In this document: one piece after another, positions 1 to 36,819 of the stretch
Layout of the letters: each line of letters starts with the position of its first letter
Numbering within the stretch: the stretch's first letter is position 1
From: Cepaea nemoralis
Lineage: Eukaryota; Mollusca; Gastropoda; Stylommatophora; Helicidae
Length of the DNA: 64,000 bases
Direction: 5' to 3'
Assembly: GCA_014155875.1 (NCBI GenBank)
Contig: JACEFZ010021782.1
Span: 401,937-465,936, forward strand
The notes under the pieces: generated by a model
Database searches by the model: none
What the model saw: the letters and a program-made list of their open reading frames with translations, nothing else
What the model was told of the DNA's origin: nothing
Translations under genes and position numbers: made by a program

Positions 1-165
1 GATAATACCAGTGCAATGAAGTCGATCACCTTGCTTTTACACCTTTTGCAAATCCTTAGTTATCCCTAATGACTTGTACAGCAGGTTGTTGTGCTACAAT
101 TCTTTGCTTCTCTTAAGGGCCCTGGTAACATATAGGAGGGCCCTTGTATGTCAGCTTTGGAGGTC

Positions 166-447
166 ATCATGGCTGAATGGATAAGAACGTGTGTTCTTAA
201 ACATCCGGTGTGTTGATGCCAAGGTAAGGGGTTCAACACCTACACCGGACAGTTGGACTAAAATGTTGATTTCTCATCCTTGACTTGGAGATATAAATTA
301 CAAGTACCTCTGAAGTTGATGTGGGTTTGCCTGATGGTGAGGTACACTGGTAATAGGGAAAGCTAATCCACATGTAAAATTCACTCAATTGCTACGAGAT
401 GTCGTGTGAATGGCCTACTCTTGAGTTCAAAGCAAGCAAGCGCAAAA
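166..447 (+). mobile_element. tRNA-derived SINE, family S1
   Basis: Starts with a tRNA-like head: TGGCTGAATGGATAAG resembles box A and GGTTCAACACC resembles box B. The body contains TTGGACTAAAATGTTGA and ends in TTGAGTTCAAAGCAAGCAA. Other copies in this window: 5922-6190, 8586-8745, 21340-21605, 33140-33295, 37925-37985, 43455-43715 and 50371-50613. Confidence 0.85.
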
Positions 448-554
448 ACACAAAAACCACCAAAAAAATAAAGTGTTATCTATAAGAACTCACCCTAAGG
501 GTGCCAGCAGGTCATAAATTTACACCTTAATGACACTCTATTCATGTTTATAAT

Positions 555-700
555 TACCTGGAAGGTTAACCCAGGTCTGAAGAAGTCGGATGTGTCGGCC
601 AAAAGGCACAAATATCTCAGCTCTGCCGTAAACAGACACAAACACATTTATGTCTTTAATAAATATTTCGGACAAATGAAGAAGAGGAAGGAGTGTTCAT
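555..700 (+). mobile_element. SINE family S2, body fragment
   Basis: Body of family S2: AAGGTTAACCCAGGTCTGAA, GATGTGTCGGCCAAAAGGCA and CTCTGCCGTAAACAGACAC, ending in an AAGAAGAGGAAG tail. Copies at 22150-22456 and 53005-53190. Confidence 0.75.
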
Positions 701-1054
701 TGTTAATTAAACTGTGGTAATCAGCTTTGTGTATGTGTGTTCTCATGTCTAAACAGGTAAGTTAAGAATTAAAATTAAGAGTTTTCAAGTGTTATATTTA
801 CTTTATATTATTGTATAGTGAAAAAATATAGACTTTGAAACCACTATTTTAGGGTAAAATTGAAGCTTTTGAAACATTATTACATAGATGAAGATGAGAA
901 GTATCATGGCAGAAAGGAAAACAAAGGAAAATTATGAAAAATGGGATTGAGAGAAAAAAATCTAGATAATTAGATCAAAGTTTAATGATTAAGGCGCAGT
1001 CTCTCACTTATGTCTCTCTGTATCTCTTTCTCACCATCTTTCTTTTTCTGTCTG

Positions 1055-1106
1055 TTTGTCAATATGTCTGTCTTTCTGTCTGTCTGTCTGTCTGCCTGCC
1101 TGCCTG

Positions 1107-1182
<76 letters not shown>
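1055..1182. repeat. CTGT/CT microsatellite
   Basis: CTGT repeats pass into CTGC and then about 37 CT units. Accounts for the poly-Ser/Leu and Arg/Glu ORFs around it. Confidence 0.95.
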
Positions 1183-1185
<3 letters not shown>

Positions 1186-1235
1186 AAAACACAAAATCCA
1201 CTCTCTTTCTCCTTCTGCACAGTGGGTCAAAGTCT

Positions 1236-1345
1236 GCTGACAGTGAAACACCCACCAGCCACCCCTGGAGGAAACACCACCAACCCAGGTCTGACCCCAG
1301 CCAGTCTGTTTGTGCTGTGCTGTATCATGACCTAATTACATCCTA
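1236..1345 (+). repeat. Dispersed repeat shared with 32690-32800
   Basis: CCCAGCCAGTCTGTTTGTGC and the flanking bases recur at 32690-32800. No coding content; class unknown. Confidence 0.6.
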
Positions 1346-1381
1346 ATATGCCAGGCCTAGAATAATTAACTCTAATCAGTC

Positions 1382-1660
1382 CCTGCTGTGTGGAGGAGAA
1401 ACATGGAGACAGATTAAACCAATTAGTAATGAACTACAAACATTCATTAACTAGTGCTTGCATAGAATAGAAGGGCTAAAATTGTGTGACAGAATCACTA
1501 ATGAGGAGCTTGTGAAAAACATCAAAACAAATTCAGCAAATCAAAGAGAATAAAAGACGTTGAATGGGTCACCCGGTAAACAAAACCTAATAGGATAACT
1601 AGACAGTTATTTCTCTGAAACCCTCATGACAAAAGAAACAGAGGAAGACCTAAAAACACA
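1382..1660 (+). mobile_element. LINE reverse-transcriptase C-terminal remnant, decayed
   Basis: One frame gives CGGETWRQ, then after breaks LCDRITNEELVKNI, the usual LINE post-RT region (LYGSETW ... RITNEEL). Too decayed to classify. Confidence 0.45.
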
Positions 1661-1925
1661 TCATCATCATCAAGTGCCATGCTGGCTGGCGAAGGCTGGC
1701 ATTCATGACTCTTCACAGATCTCGGTCTTTGGTTTTCTGGATCAACTCCACTGTTGATATTCCTCCATACCACCACCGCAATCCATCCAGCATCATTTCT
1801 CTTGGTCTTCCTCTGCCTCTCTTCCCCTCGATCTTTCCAGTTGTCACGATGTTCTCCAATGCCTCTCTTCTTATCACATGACCAAACAACGCTGTTTGCC
1901 TCTTTCTTTTTGTTGTATATAATGT
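1660..1925 (-). mobile_element. LINE family A (RTE-like) 3' end
   Basis: The minus strand encodes ALENIVTTGKIEGKRGRGRP and LIQKTKDRDL, matching the C-terminus of the long copy at 14215-15894. It ends in an ATG-repeat tail (CATCATCATCATCA at the left). A short direct repeat (AATTCTAGTTTCAT) follows. Confidence 0.85.
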
Positions 1926-2449
1926 TCTAGTTTCATGTTGTATATAAAATTCTAGTTTCATTAGCCTCATTCAGGCATTCGTTGTTAGTTTCTTTGGCAG
2001 TCCAAGAAATTTGCAATATTCATCTCATGAACCACATAGAGAAGAGAATTGAAGACATGGATGAAAAATATAGAGAGGATATGGGGCAAGCTGCAGGAGA
2101 GAGCAAAAGGCAGGGCAGCTGGGCGGGAGGTGGTTGTAGACCTATGCGTCGATGTGGGATCAAGACCAGAAGAAGCTACTAGACAGCAGAAGTTACTGTG
2201 TGGCATGATTGCTGCGGCCACAGAGCGAGGCTGTTTTATTCTGACCGTTCTTCTATGGATGGCCTTGTATGTCTATAAGACAGATCCTCCAGTTTTTGGC
2301 TGTTTTATAATAATGATCAGCTACTGTTCTAATTGCATCAAAATTGGTGTGACATATTTCTTTGAATTAACAATATGGCTTTATCTTCGCCTATACTTTC
2401 CCATTTCCTCTATTTGTGTATCTGGCTGCCTGTCTGTCTTGTCTAGTCC
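1926..2449. other. Unrecognised sequence
   Basis: Holds a 135-codon ORF (2049-2456) with a hydrophobic middle. I see no domain, no matching splice context, and it runs into simple repeats, so I do not call a gene. Confidence 0.4.
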
Positions 2450-2640
2450 TGTCTAACTGTCTGTCCATCCATCCATCCATCCATCCATCCATCCATCCAT
2501 CCATCCATCTCTCTTTATCTTTCCATTCATCCATCTTCTATCTATTCATTTTCCTACCTATTCATCCATCCACATTCATCCATTACCTACCTACGTGCCT
2601 ATCCACCCTCTGCCTACCTACCTATCTATATAAACATAAA
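2450..2640. repeat. ATCC and related tetranucleotide tract
   Basis: CATC-type repeats (about 13 ATCC units at 2464-2508) decaying into CATT/CTAC variants. Confidence 0.9.
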
Positions 2641-2779
2641 AAATGACTAAGAAGATCAATCTGATGAATACAAAACACACAAATACAGGTGAACATGTAT
2701 AATTATCCATCTGGCTGCTTGGTGGTAGTTTGTGATTTTTTCCGCACTCAATAATAAGTTCCACCGCAGCACACCCCCT

Positions 2780-3420
2780 TAAGTTGGGTTGATTTGAGTT
2801 GAGTTGAGTCAAGAACCAACATCACAGCACTTGGGACATTCCCATACATGCTCCATTCTCATCTTCAACAGCCAGTGAAGAGTCTCAATATTAATGGTAC
2901 CAGTAGCAGTCTGATTATATATCTGCCTGACCTTTCCTCAGAGTTTTGAGTGTCTGCCAGATCTTCTGGTCACTTACTGCATTACCATTCTTTCCAAGCC
3001 ATGATGATCTATCTGTTCTTCTGCACTATACACACAATTGCAAAGAGCCCCAACCACATCTGCCTTATCATGAACCAATATCCGTCAAGAGGTAAAGACC
3101 CAGCCAATTTGTCTGCCTGCTCATTTCCCACCACACCAGCATGTCCTGGGAAACAAATTCAGCAGATGCTCTCTACTTTTGAGTGATGAATGGAAGCCTG
3201 CCACTCTGTCTGAAGCATGTCTGTCTTCACCTTCCTCATCATACTTTGTGAGTCCATTACAGTCACGATATGTGTGTGCTACTTGTCCTCCAGCCACCTG
3301 AATGCCACTGTGATTACCACCACCTCCATTCTATGACCACATGTTGCAGTATCATATGCCAGGCTCTCCTGCACCAAACGCTGTTCACTAAACTTTGCCA
3401 CAAACCCTCAATCAAATCCC
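2780..3420 (-). mobile_element. RNase-H-type LINE 3' remnant
   Basis: Antisense. The left end has a GAGTTGAGTTGAGTC tail. Inner parts (CAATTTGTCTGCCTGCTCAT, CATGTCCTGGGAAACAAATT) are homologous to the RNase H region of the LINE at 10305-12904 and to 44755-45665. No open frame survives. Confidence 0.7.
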
Positions 3421-3605
3421 TATTAACCTATCTATATGTATTATTTTGTAGTGTTCTAAAACATCCCTTTTCACCAACATACAACAAAGACACCTGATAA
3501 TGGCATCTAAAGTTTGGGTTCTTGAGTTATAATCAGATGGTGTATGTATGTGTGGTAATCAGATGTTGTAGGTAGGTGTGGATTGATCTCGTGTGTGTGT
3601 TTCAG

Positions 3606-28867
<25,262 letters not shown>

Positions 28868-29420
28868 ATACATGGTCATAATGTGTGCCGCTTGTGAGTG
28901 TTGTCCGTGGTGTGTGTAGATTTTGTGCTTTGTGCTTCACAATATCTGCCGTACTTCTTTACTATATTGACAAGTATTTCAGTGCTGAATTAATTTCAAG
29001 AAAATTTTTCATCAAAAACATGTCTCCTACAAGGCTGTAATGTATTTGTTGCTCAATACTTCGTAGCATCTAGTATACTCTTCATTATGCTAACAATAAG
29101 TGTTTTAATGCTGAACTAATTTAGTCTCAGTAACATCATTGCAAATATCATTTCAAGAAGGATAGATATCAGAAACAAGGAAGTCTGCACTATGACTGTC
29201 ATGTAATTATCATGTTATAGTTAGAACGTTATTTCAATTGCCTACATGTGTGTCCTTTCAATATTTCCAAATATCATATCTGTTTTATTTGAAATGCAAT
29301 AACCATGCCATCTTAAGTGCAATATTCATGTTATTGAAATTGTTATATCTATATTTGTTAAGTCTCCATGGCGGTCCCTATGGTTAAAATTGATTAATAT
29401 GCCTACCTGACACTTCAATT
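28868..29420 (+). other. Probable 3'UTR or immediate downstream sequence
   Basis: AT-rich sequence directly after the rabphilin stop, without recognisable repeats or ORFs. It probably holds the 3'UTR, but no single polyadenylation site can be chosen from sequence alone. Confidence 0.4.
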
Positions 29421-29494
29421 GAGAAAATTCTGTTCAGAAAGCAATGGCAAACTACTGAGCATAAACTCGCCCAAGCAATGCTGGGTTGACTGAC

Positions 29495-29675
29495 ACTTCA
29501 AAGGTCATGGGTTCACTTCTAGACTCCATTGTTCAGTTCATGAGTACAATGTTCTCGGAGACTCTTGGAGGTCATCACTGAAACTACAGAGTTCGTGCTC
29601 GGTGCGATACTTTCGTCATGGCACTCAGTGGAACAAGACAGCCGTTTGGGATATAACTCGGTGCAGATGTTTATC
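29495..29675 (+). mobile_element. SINE family S3, diverged
   Basis: Diverged S3 copy recognised by GAGACTCTTGGAGGTCATC and AACTACAGAGTTCGTGCTC. Box B is degenerate (CATGGGTTCACTTC). Preceded by a short S4-type fragment (29430-29490). Confidence 0.65.
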
Positions 29676-29789
29676 TTTTCACCTTTAAACTACTTTCAAA
29701 CTCCTTTATTTGTTAAGGGCTGTGTTAGTTCTGATTGCAGTTCTGTTCTTTTATTCATCCATATATGTTATCCTTGATGCAGAAACTAT

Positions 29790-29955
29790 TCATTTTTTTT
29801 TTAATGCCTCTTAGTCCCACAATGAGCTTTTTGGCAAAATGTGGTCCACCGAGGCCAGTTTGCCAGTGTTAGTGGTCAGTGGTCTGGTATTTGTTTAGGT
29901 TTTCTCTGTCCTAATGGCACGACACTTTGATCTTAGCCAAAAAGCCGAGAAGTAG
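29790..29955 (-). mobile_element. Retro-chimera with U2 snRNA 5' end and poly-A tail
   Basis: On the minus strand it begins with about 33 bases matching the conserved 5' end of U2 snRNA (CTTCTCGGCTTTTTGGCTAA then GATCAAAGTGT). It continues about 120 bases of unrelated sequence and ends in an A-run (T-run at 29790-29801 on +). Known biology: snRNA-headed chimeras arise by LINE template switching, and SINEU elements have similar heads. No clear target duplication was found. Confidence 0.75.
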
Positions 29956-30069
29956 AATAACACAAGTTAAAAGGTGATATCTGTGCTAATTAACATGCAA
30001 TGTTGTGACTAAAGTACATTATCTATATTAATTTAGTGTAATCTCTGTACTAACATAGTTGTAATACCC

Positions 30070-31020
30070 ATGATATTTTAGTGCAACTTCCCGTCTATGT
30101 GAAATGCAAGATCACAACATTTCCAGTGCAACTTCCCATGTTTGTTAAATACAATATGCACTGCAATGTATGTTCAGTTACCCTTCTATGTGCAATGTTA
30201 TATTCATGATGTTTTATGTTCAACTTCCCTTCTATGTGAAATGCAATATTCATTATATTTGCAGTGCAACCTCCCTTCTGTGTGAAATGCAATATCCATG
30301 AGTTCTTCAGTACAACTTCCCTTCTATGTGAAATGCAATATCCATGAGTTTTTCAGTACAACTTCCCTTCTGTTGAAATGCAATATTCATCAGTGCAACT
30401 TCCCTTCAATGTGAAATGCAATGTTCTTAATATTTTAGTGCAGCTTCCCTTCTCTGTGAAATGCTAAATTCACAATATTTTCAAAACGACTTCCTATAAG
30501 CATGAAATGCAATATTCACAATATTTTCTATGCAACTTTCACTCTGTATAAAATGCAAGATTCACAATACTTTTAGTGCAACTTCCCATCTTTTGTGAAT
30601 TGCAATTTTCATAGTATTTTGAGTGCTGCTTTCTTTCTGTTAGAAATGCAATGTTCCCAATATTTTTAGTGCAGTTTCCCTTCTATGTGAAATGCAAGAT
30701 TCAAAATATTTTTCAGTTCATCGTCACATCTTTGTGAAATGCAAGATTCATAATATTTTCACTGCAACTTCCCATTTTTTTGTGAATTGCAACATTCATA
30801 ATATTTTCAGTGCAACTCCCCTTTTATGTGAAATGCAACATTCACAATATTTTCACTGCATCTTCCCTTCCATGTGGAAAGTATCATCCAAGATATATTC
30901 AGTGCAGCTTTCATTCTACGTGAAATTCAATATGCATTATATTTTCAGTGTAACTTCCCTTCTATGTGAAATACAACGATCACAATATTTTCAGTGCATC
31001 TTCCCATTTCTATTTGAAAC
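30070..31020. repeat. 46-base degenerate minisatellite
   Basis: TTCCCTTCTATGTGAAATGC and AATATTCATAATATTTTCAG recur about 21 times with substitutions and small indels. Confidence 0.88.
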
Positions 31021-31103
31021 ACACTATCTACATTCAGCTGCCCCAATGTTAGAGCTAACCCTTTGGCCACTTAATGTTCTTCTGGAAAATGGCCATGCTG
31101 GTA

Positions 31104-31730
31104 TGTTACAGAGATGAAGAACAATCCCATACTATTGATTTGATCATTAGTGTAAAGACACATCAAGGCCTTTACCTTTCACCAACTACTACATGTTACA
31201 GAGATGAAGAACAATGCCTAATGTTGATTTGATCATTAATATCCATCCGTCCATCATGTGCCATACTAATAAGCATGGGCAGTCATGTTCTGCCATCTCA
31301 CTCGATCACCAGAGTCGTGGATCATCTCTGTGTTCCTGTCTCGACCATGCCACATAGCCAAGCAATCCAGGTATTTACTTCTCGGTCTTCCCCTTGGTCT
31401 CTTCCCTTTGATCTTGCCAGTTGTCACCAAGTTCTTAAAGTCATTTCTTCTCATAACATGCCCAAACATTTTGACTGTCTACGTCTAATGACTCTAATCA
31501 GTTTACGATCTTCATTTATGTCTTGAAGGACTTATTCATTGGTTTTTCTGTCTGTCCATAGTATTCTTTGCATTTTCCTCAGAAACCACATACTTAATTA
31601 TGATTTGATCGTTAATGTAAAGACACATCAAGGCCTTTACCTTTCACTAACTACTACACGTTACAGAGATGAAGAACAATGCCTAATGTTGATTTGATCA
31701 TTAATGTAAAGACACATCAAGGCCAGCATC
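31104..31730. repeat. 90-base tandem repeat interrupted by LINE family B
   Basis: GTTACAGAGATGAAGAACAA and GTAAAGACACATCAAGGCC recur in three units. The second is split by the LINE at 31241-31601. Confidence 0.88.
31241..31601 (-). mobile_element. LINE family B 3' fragment splitting a 90-base repeat
   Basis: The minus strand encodes FGHVMRRNDFKNLVTTGKIK and HDSGDRVRWQNMTAHAY. Flanked by a 15-base duplication with one mismatch (GATTTGATCATTAAT at 31226-31240, GATTTGATCGTTAAT at 31602-31616). Confidence 0.88.
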
Positions 31731-31839
31731 TCAACAGACACCTTTACTTTCCCTGTAAAATCCCTGGTACTGAATGTATGAGTTGGTGCCTGGGAAAATC
31801 AGTGGTACTAGAGACAGAGGGCATCAGAGGGAGAAAATA

Positions 31840-31985
31840 CTGAATGTGTTGACAGAGCAGCATAGAAGACAGTCAGCTGCTGAGTTGATCAAGAACATGG
31901 AGGGCAGTTTTTGTGTGTGGAGGAATATACTTGTTTGAACTGCTCAGCATAGCACACGATGATGATGATAATGATGATGATGAGT
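31840..31985 (+). mobile_element. Possible LINE 3' end with GATGAT tail
   Basis: AGCACACGATGATGATGATA at the end resembles the family A/B tails, and TGTGTGGAGGAATATACTTG resembles the WHGG...IS region. No frame remains. Confidence 0.35.
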
Positions 31986-32084
31986 TGACCCCAGAAGCTA
32001 ACTGGTTTGAGGAAAAAATGTGGTCACTACTGGGCATTAAATTTCAGGTCATTGCTAGTAAGCTAGTGTACTAACCAATGGAGC

Positions 32085-32290
32085 CACAGAGGCATAGCGA
32101 TTAGTGGACTTACCAGCCAAGACAGGGGTCAGTTCTCTGCAGAGGCCTGGATTATTTTCTCCAACCAGTGGAGTGACTCATAAAAAAAGAGTACCAGACA
32201 ATTTTCAAAATGTCCTGGTAATTGTTTGGACAGGAAAATTTTTGTGATCTGAAACTGGCCACTTCTCCTTACATGCAACGGTCTTGGCTA
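32085..32290 (+). mobile_element. SINE family S6
   Basis: tRNA-like head (GAGGCATAGCGATTAGTGG, GGGGTCAGTTCTC), with the body AATGTCCTGGTAATTGTTTG shared with about 34627-34720. Confidence 0.6.
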
Positions 32291-32439
32291 TATTAAGGTG
32301 ATGACATCGTCTGCTGCGGGACTACTTTTACCTTTCACTAACTACTATGTTAGAATGGTTTCCAACAAATACTTTAAACTTGTCACTTTCTCACTGGGCA
32401 TTAGATTGGGGTTGTACCTCAAGCAACAGGTCAACAACG

Positions 32440-32590
32440 ATACAATTGGGAAGATAACATCAAGAGATGGACGAACATCAATCTGGCATAATGTGCAGTC
32501 AGGGGAGAGACAGACGGTGTTGGAGATCCATTGCAGCCAACCTTTTTGTGGAGACAGCACGTGATTGATTGATTGATTGGATTGGACTTG
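32440..32590 (+). repeat. Dispersed repeat with GATT tail, shared with 43830-43905
   Basis: GAGACAGACGGTGTTGGAGA, TGCAGCCAACC, then a TGATTGATTGATTGATTGG tail. Inverse copy at 43830-43905 (CAATCAATCAATCAACTGCC). Looks like the 3' end of another retroelement. Confidence 0.6.
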
Positions 32591-32896
32591 ACAATGGGAT
32601 TTTATGGTAGATTTTGATGCAGGCTGGGAGCTGGAATAGTATAATGGTACATTTGATTGCTGATGTTCATGTGTTCGAAACCCCAATGTTGACAATGAAG
32701 TCCTAAAACTTGTGGAGGAAACATGGCCGACCCACGTCTAATCCCAGCCAGTCTGTTTGTGCTGTGCTGTATCTTGACCTGCTTACATTCTAGTATGCCT
32801 CTCCAGAGATGGGAAGTTCCAGTACCAGTCTTGCAAACTCTGCATGTTTCTGAACTTGGATAGGGGAAAGAGAGCTCTTCAACATGATCCCGATGG

Positions 32897-32950
32897 AGCT
32901 AAAGTTAGCTGCATGTCCTTTACAGGATGTAGCAGTCAAACCCAGCCTTT

Positions 32951-32981
<31 letters not shown>

Positions 32982-33125
32982 TTGTTATTTCTTGGCAAGA
33001 TTGCATTCAATAGTTTTCCATTGCTTTCTGAAAGACCAGCACTCATATTATTGTATGAAAATACCACCAACGCAGAGTGATACCTTGCCAAATCGCCCTC
33101 GTCTGTGTTACAAATGCGGTATGGA
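32897..33125 (-). mobile_element. SINE family S4 with internal poly-G
   Basis: S4 copy (TGCATGTCCTTTACAGGATG onward) interrupted at 32949-32977 by a T-run and an 18-base G-run. Confidence 0.7.
32949..32977. repeat. Poly-T/poly-G tract
   Basis: About 10 T followed by 18 G. Likely G-quadruplex former; lies within an S4 copy. Confidence 0.9.
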
Positions 33126-33139
33126 GGATTACTCCGACT

Positions 33140-33295
33140 TCTTAGGTACTTGTAATTTACGTCCCCATGTCAAGGACAAGAAGACAACATTTCAGTCCAA
33201 CTGATTAATATAAGAGTTGAACACACTATCTCAGCATCAGCACACCGGAAGTTTAAGAGCAAGTTCTCTTACCCATTCAGCCATGCTGACCTCCT
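33140..33295 (-). mobile_element. SINE family S1, head half
   Basis: Reverse-strand S1 copy lacking the 3' body, fused directly to the end of an S4 copy at 32897-33125. Boundaries shared with S4 suggest one SINE landed in the other. Confidence 0.7.
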
Positions 33296-33299
33296 TGCA

Positions 33300-34200
33300 T
33301 ATCTTAAATTAGTTGTGTATCATTGTGGATACATTTCTACATACTCTTTATGGGACACGAAGATAATATAAAAGTTCAAGGCAATACTATAGCTGATACT
33401 GCCATCCTGGTGTCAAGTGTTGGTCCTTTACATATTCTAGGCCTTAACTCATGAGATGGGGTGTCCAGTTCTCTTAATGGAGATAATATAATGAATTTTA
33501 ATGAAAAAGTCATTACTAACCTTTGTTTCAAAGTCAAATTTTGATGGAGTATTTCATGCCCCCTGAAGTGGCAAGCAGTATCTTTGTAGAGAAATGTGAG
33601 CTACTTAAGTGGCACATGTGCTAAGGGTTAATGTATTGTAGTGGATAAATAGTATCAAATGTGAAAGCTTTCAACATACAATGTATGTATATACATTCAC
33701 AGCCTCTACGTCACATGGAGTTTTCATTGCAACAAGCCAGCTGATCTTGTGACAAAGAAATATATCATCTTTTCATATAATTGTGTTGTAGTAGCATTAG
33801 GGATAGAAATACATAGTTTCATATGGCGAATTCAAGTTTATAATATGAATAATGCTTTGTTATTGTATATGTTGTTATCCGCTTGTGTGTTTCCATTTGG
33901 CTTGTATATTGATGTCACTAGTTATTTGCTGAGCTGAAAATGTAGTATGTTTGTTAGCGGAGTTTGTGTCACTGCTTGTATGTAGATGTAGCAATTGTGG
34001 TATTACTGCTTGTGTGGTAGTAGTAGCACTTGTGGTATACCTTCTGAGGTGTCAACTATGGAACTGCGCTGGTTTCTTTACATGATGAGTACTGTTATGT
34101 GTCCCTTAATTGGAGTCTCACATTGTGTGGTCAGATATTGTTGCAGTTACTCTGGTAAATGGTATGTGTGTGTGTAATTAAAATGTACACAAAAAGGATT
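33300..34200. other. No feature seen
   Basis: AT-rich unique-looking sequence with only short ORFs. Confidence 0.5.
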
Positions 34201-34204
34201 TTTT

Positions 34205-34300
34205 ATCAGTTAATGTAGGAGGGAGCTGGAATAGTGCAGTGGTTAGCATTCTTGGTTGCCAGCCTGGTGCCCACATGTTCAAATCCCCATCAAGGTGGGG
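34205..34300 (+). mobile_element. SINE family S6 head
   Basis: GGAATAGTGCAGTGGTTAGC (box A-like) and ATGTTCAAATCCCC (box B-like). A related head is at 32622-32700. Confidence 0.65.
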
Positions 34301-34479
34301 ATTTTAATCAAACTGATATAGGCTTTCAGTTTGACGCAGTCTAAAATGTGTACTAGGAAATGCATTGGGTAGTAAAGCTGATCAGTAATTTTTTACTACA
34401 CCGCCCATTGAGTGTCAGTTGCTCCATCAAAGTTGGGTTTCATGGTTTAATGACAAGAGGATTTACTTCATTGCATGGA

Positions 34480-34620
34480 TTTTATTCCATATGGTTCAGT
34501 CTCTTTCCATATCGCAGCCTGCCGGAAGGGTCACTCAGAGCATGAGCTCCATAGCTCCATGGACGACCCCCAGGGGTCACTAAAAAAAACTGTGCTCTTG
34601 AACTGAATAATATGGTGTGA
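34480..34620 (-). mobile_element. SINE family S3
   Basis: Reverse-strand S3 copy (ATATGGTTCAGTCTCTTTCC to GGGTCACTAAAAAAAAC). A second decayed S3-like piece follows at about 34740-34830. Confidence 0.65.
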
Positions 34621-34829
34621 AAATGAACTCAATTTTCATAATGTCCTGGAAATTGTTTGGGAAGGAAAAGTTATGAGAAACTGAACTGGTAATTTCATCT
34701 TAGATGTGATGGCCTTGAATCTGTGCAGTTTTTGTTTAGTGGCCTCTAGGGGTAACTTTAAAAAACTGTACTTTCGAACCAAATGATGTAGTCTGAAAAT
34801 TAACCCATGACCTTTGGAGCATGAGATAG

Positions 34830-35399
34830 ATGGCTTGACTACATTGTCTGGGCGAGCACCGTATACCCAACACATCTCCTGGCAGGGACAAGAGTCTTTT
34901 ACTTTTTTATGAATATTAAACACAAATTACCAAGGTTAACTTTCCAGTACTTGAAATGTGATAATACAGATTACTCATTGCAATTACACAAGTAAATACT
35001 AGGTTACTAGGGTTAACTTTCCAGTACTGAGATGTGATAATGCAAATTATTCATTGCAAGTATACAAATAAGATTGTGATTACTGATTTACTTAGTTTTT
35101 CTTCTTTTATATTGGGGTGTAGAAGTACTTTAAAAGGGTTTTGTGTAATAATCATTTTGAAATAATGTCTCACACACTCTTGATTTATCAAATAACGGGA
35201 TTAAATCACAGAGTTCCACACTTTAAGATATGTGTACTAGCAGTAAAATAACACCCATCGATAACCGATTGGTCTAAAAATATGCGGTTAGTACTATACA
35301 CCCAGTACATATCATGATGTGACAAGAGGTCCTTTCAGAGAGAGAGTATGCAATAGAACATTTCTAGTAGTCAAATGACACTATATTTGTCATGTAGGT
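34830..35399. other. Short direct duplication, otherwise nothing
   Basis: GTTAACTTTCCAGTACT and its surroundings occur twice (about 34934 and 35007). Otherwise plain AT-rich sequence. Confidence 0.45.
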
Positions 35400-36210
35400 A
35401 ACATACCAAGCTCTACATATATCTTTGTAACGACACATAGATCTAACGTTAATAACTGCACATATATTTATGTGTATGATGTTAGCAACCGCACATAGAT
35501 GTAATTTTATCAAGTTTCAATCACATATAGATCTACTTTTGCCATATTAGTAACCACACATAGAACTGCATTTATCATGTTAGTAATCACATATGGATCT
35601 ACTTGTATCATGTTAGCAACCACACATAGATCTGCATTTATCATTTATCATTTAAGTAACCACACATAGATCTGCATTTATCATGTTAGTTATTGTACAT
35701 AGATCTACTAGTATCATATTACTTAGTAACTGCACATACTACTTTTATCATGTTAGTAACCACATATAGATCTGTATTGATCATTTAAATAACCAAACAC
35801 AGATCTGCTTTTATCAAGTAACTACACAGATCTGCATCTATCATTTAAATAACCATACAGATCTGCATTTATCATGTTAGTAATCACACATAGATCTACT
35901 TTTATCATGTTAGTAACCACATATGGATCTGTATTTATCATGTTAGTAACCACACACAAATCTGCATTTATCATGTTAGTAACCACACTTGGATCTGAAT
36001 TTATAATGTTAGTAATCTCACAGATCTACCTTTATCATGTTTTTAACCACATAGATCTACATTTGCCAAGTTAATAACCATACATAGATTTGCATTCATC
36101 ATGTCAGGAAACTCCCCCCCCCCCCCCCCCCCCCCCCCCACAGAGAGAGAGAGAGAGAGAGAGATCTATACCTGTCATGTTAATAACCACACAAACAATT
36201 CTATACTTAA
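35400..36210. repeat. 33-base degenerate minisatellite
   Basis: CATAGATCTGCATTTATCAT plus GTTAGTAACCACA, about 22 copies. The AGATCT core recurs. Interrupted by the poly-C/GA tract at 36114-36164. Confidence 0.88.
36114..36164. repeat. Poly-C followed by GA repeat
   Basis: About 25 C then CACAGAGAGAGAGAGAGAGA. Strand-asymmetric tract prone to triplex or quadruplex folding and to assembly error. Confidence 0.93.
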
Positions 36211-36359
36211 GTCAGAAACTATCATGTTTGTGGTCATCATGGAAGGGAGGTAAGTTAGTTGAGAAAGGCAGCTAACTCTTATCAAATACATCAAATTTCT
36301 GTGATGTTAACATCCATGGATATGGGGTGCCATAACCTCTCTTCCCTGCTGAGATAAAT

Positions 36360-36615
36360 TGTAGACAATTTGAAATTATCATTAGACAGCAAGATTTGTT
36401 GGGGATGTTATGAGGAGAAATTCACTTTATAACTTATTGATAACTAGCAAACATAATGGAAAAGGACCAAAAAAGACAGTTAAATACCAAGTCAGCTTTG
36501 CTTTAATGGCATGATCAGAACAAGAATACAGGCCTGGTCCAATACTTTGATGAGTGTGTGAGATAGTGAAACACGGGCGCTAATGCTTACCTTCATGACA
36601 CATGATGTTGATGAT
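36360..36615 (+). mobile_element. LINE family B 3' end, decayed
   Basis: Shares the order of family-B 3' sequence (AGGAGAAATTCACTTTATAA, then GACACATGATGTTGATGATG at the end) but has no open frame. Confidence 0.55.
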
Positions 36616-36819
36616 GATGAAGGCTGCTGGACTTCAACTAAATTTATGGAATTTAACTTTCTCATTACAATAAACATATATGTTCTTCTAAGTGATCTAA
36701 AAGTGTTAATTTCCTAGATTTCTTTTATACCACATATGTTACCAAATTTTGACTCAGTTAATTTCTGAAGGCTTTCCATTTTTTATTTTTATCTGAACCA
36801 GGAAATTCTAACTTGTAAC

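Noticed and set aside
982..1346. Overlapping poly-Ser/Leu and Arg/Glu ORFs
   Set aside because: Produced by a CT dinucleotide tract read in different frames.
2049..2456. 135-codon ORF as a gene or upstream rabphilin exon
   Set aside because: No rabphilin zinc-finger sequence, no matching splice phase, and it ends in simple repeats.
29921..29955. Functional U2 snRNA gene
   Set aside because: Only about 33 bases of the U2 5' end are present; the rest of U2 is missing.
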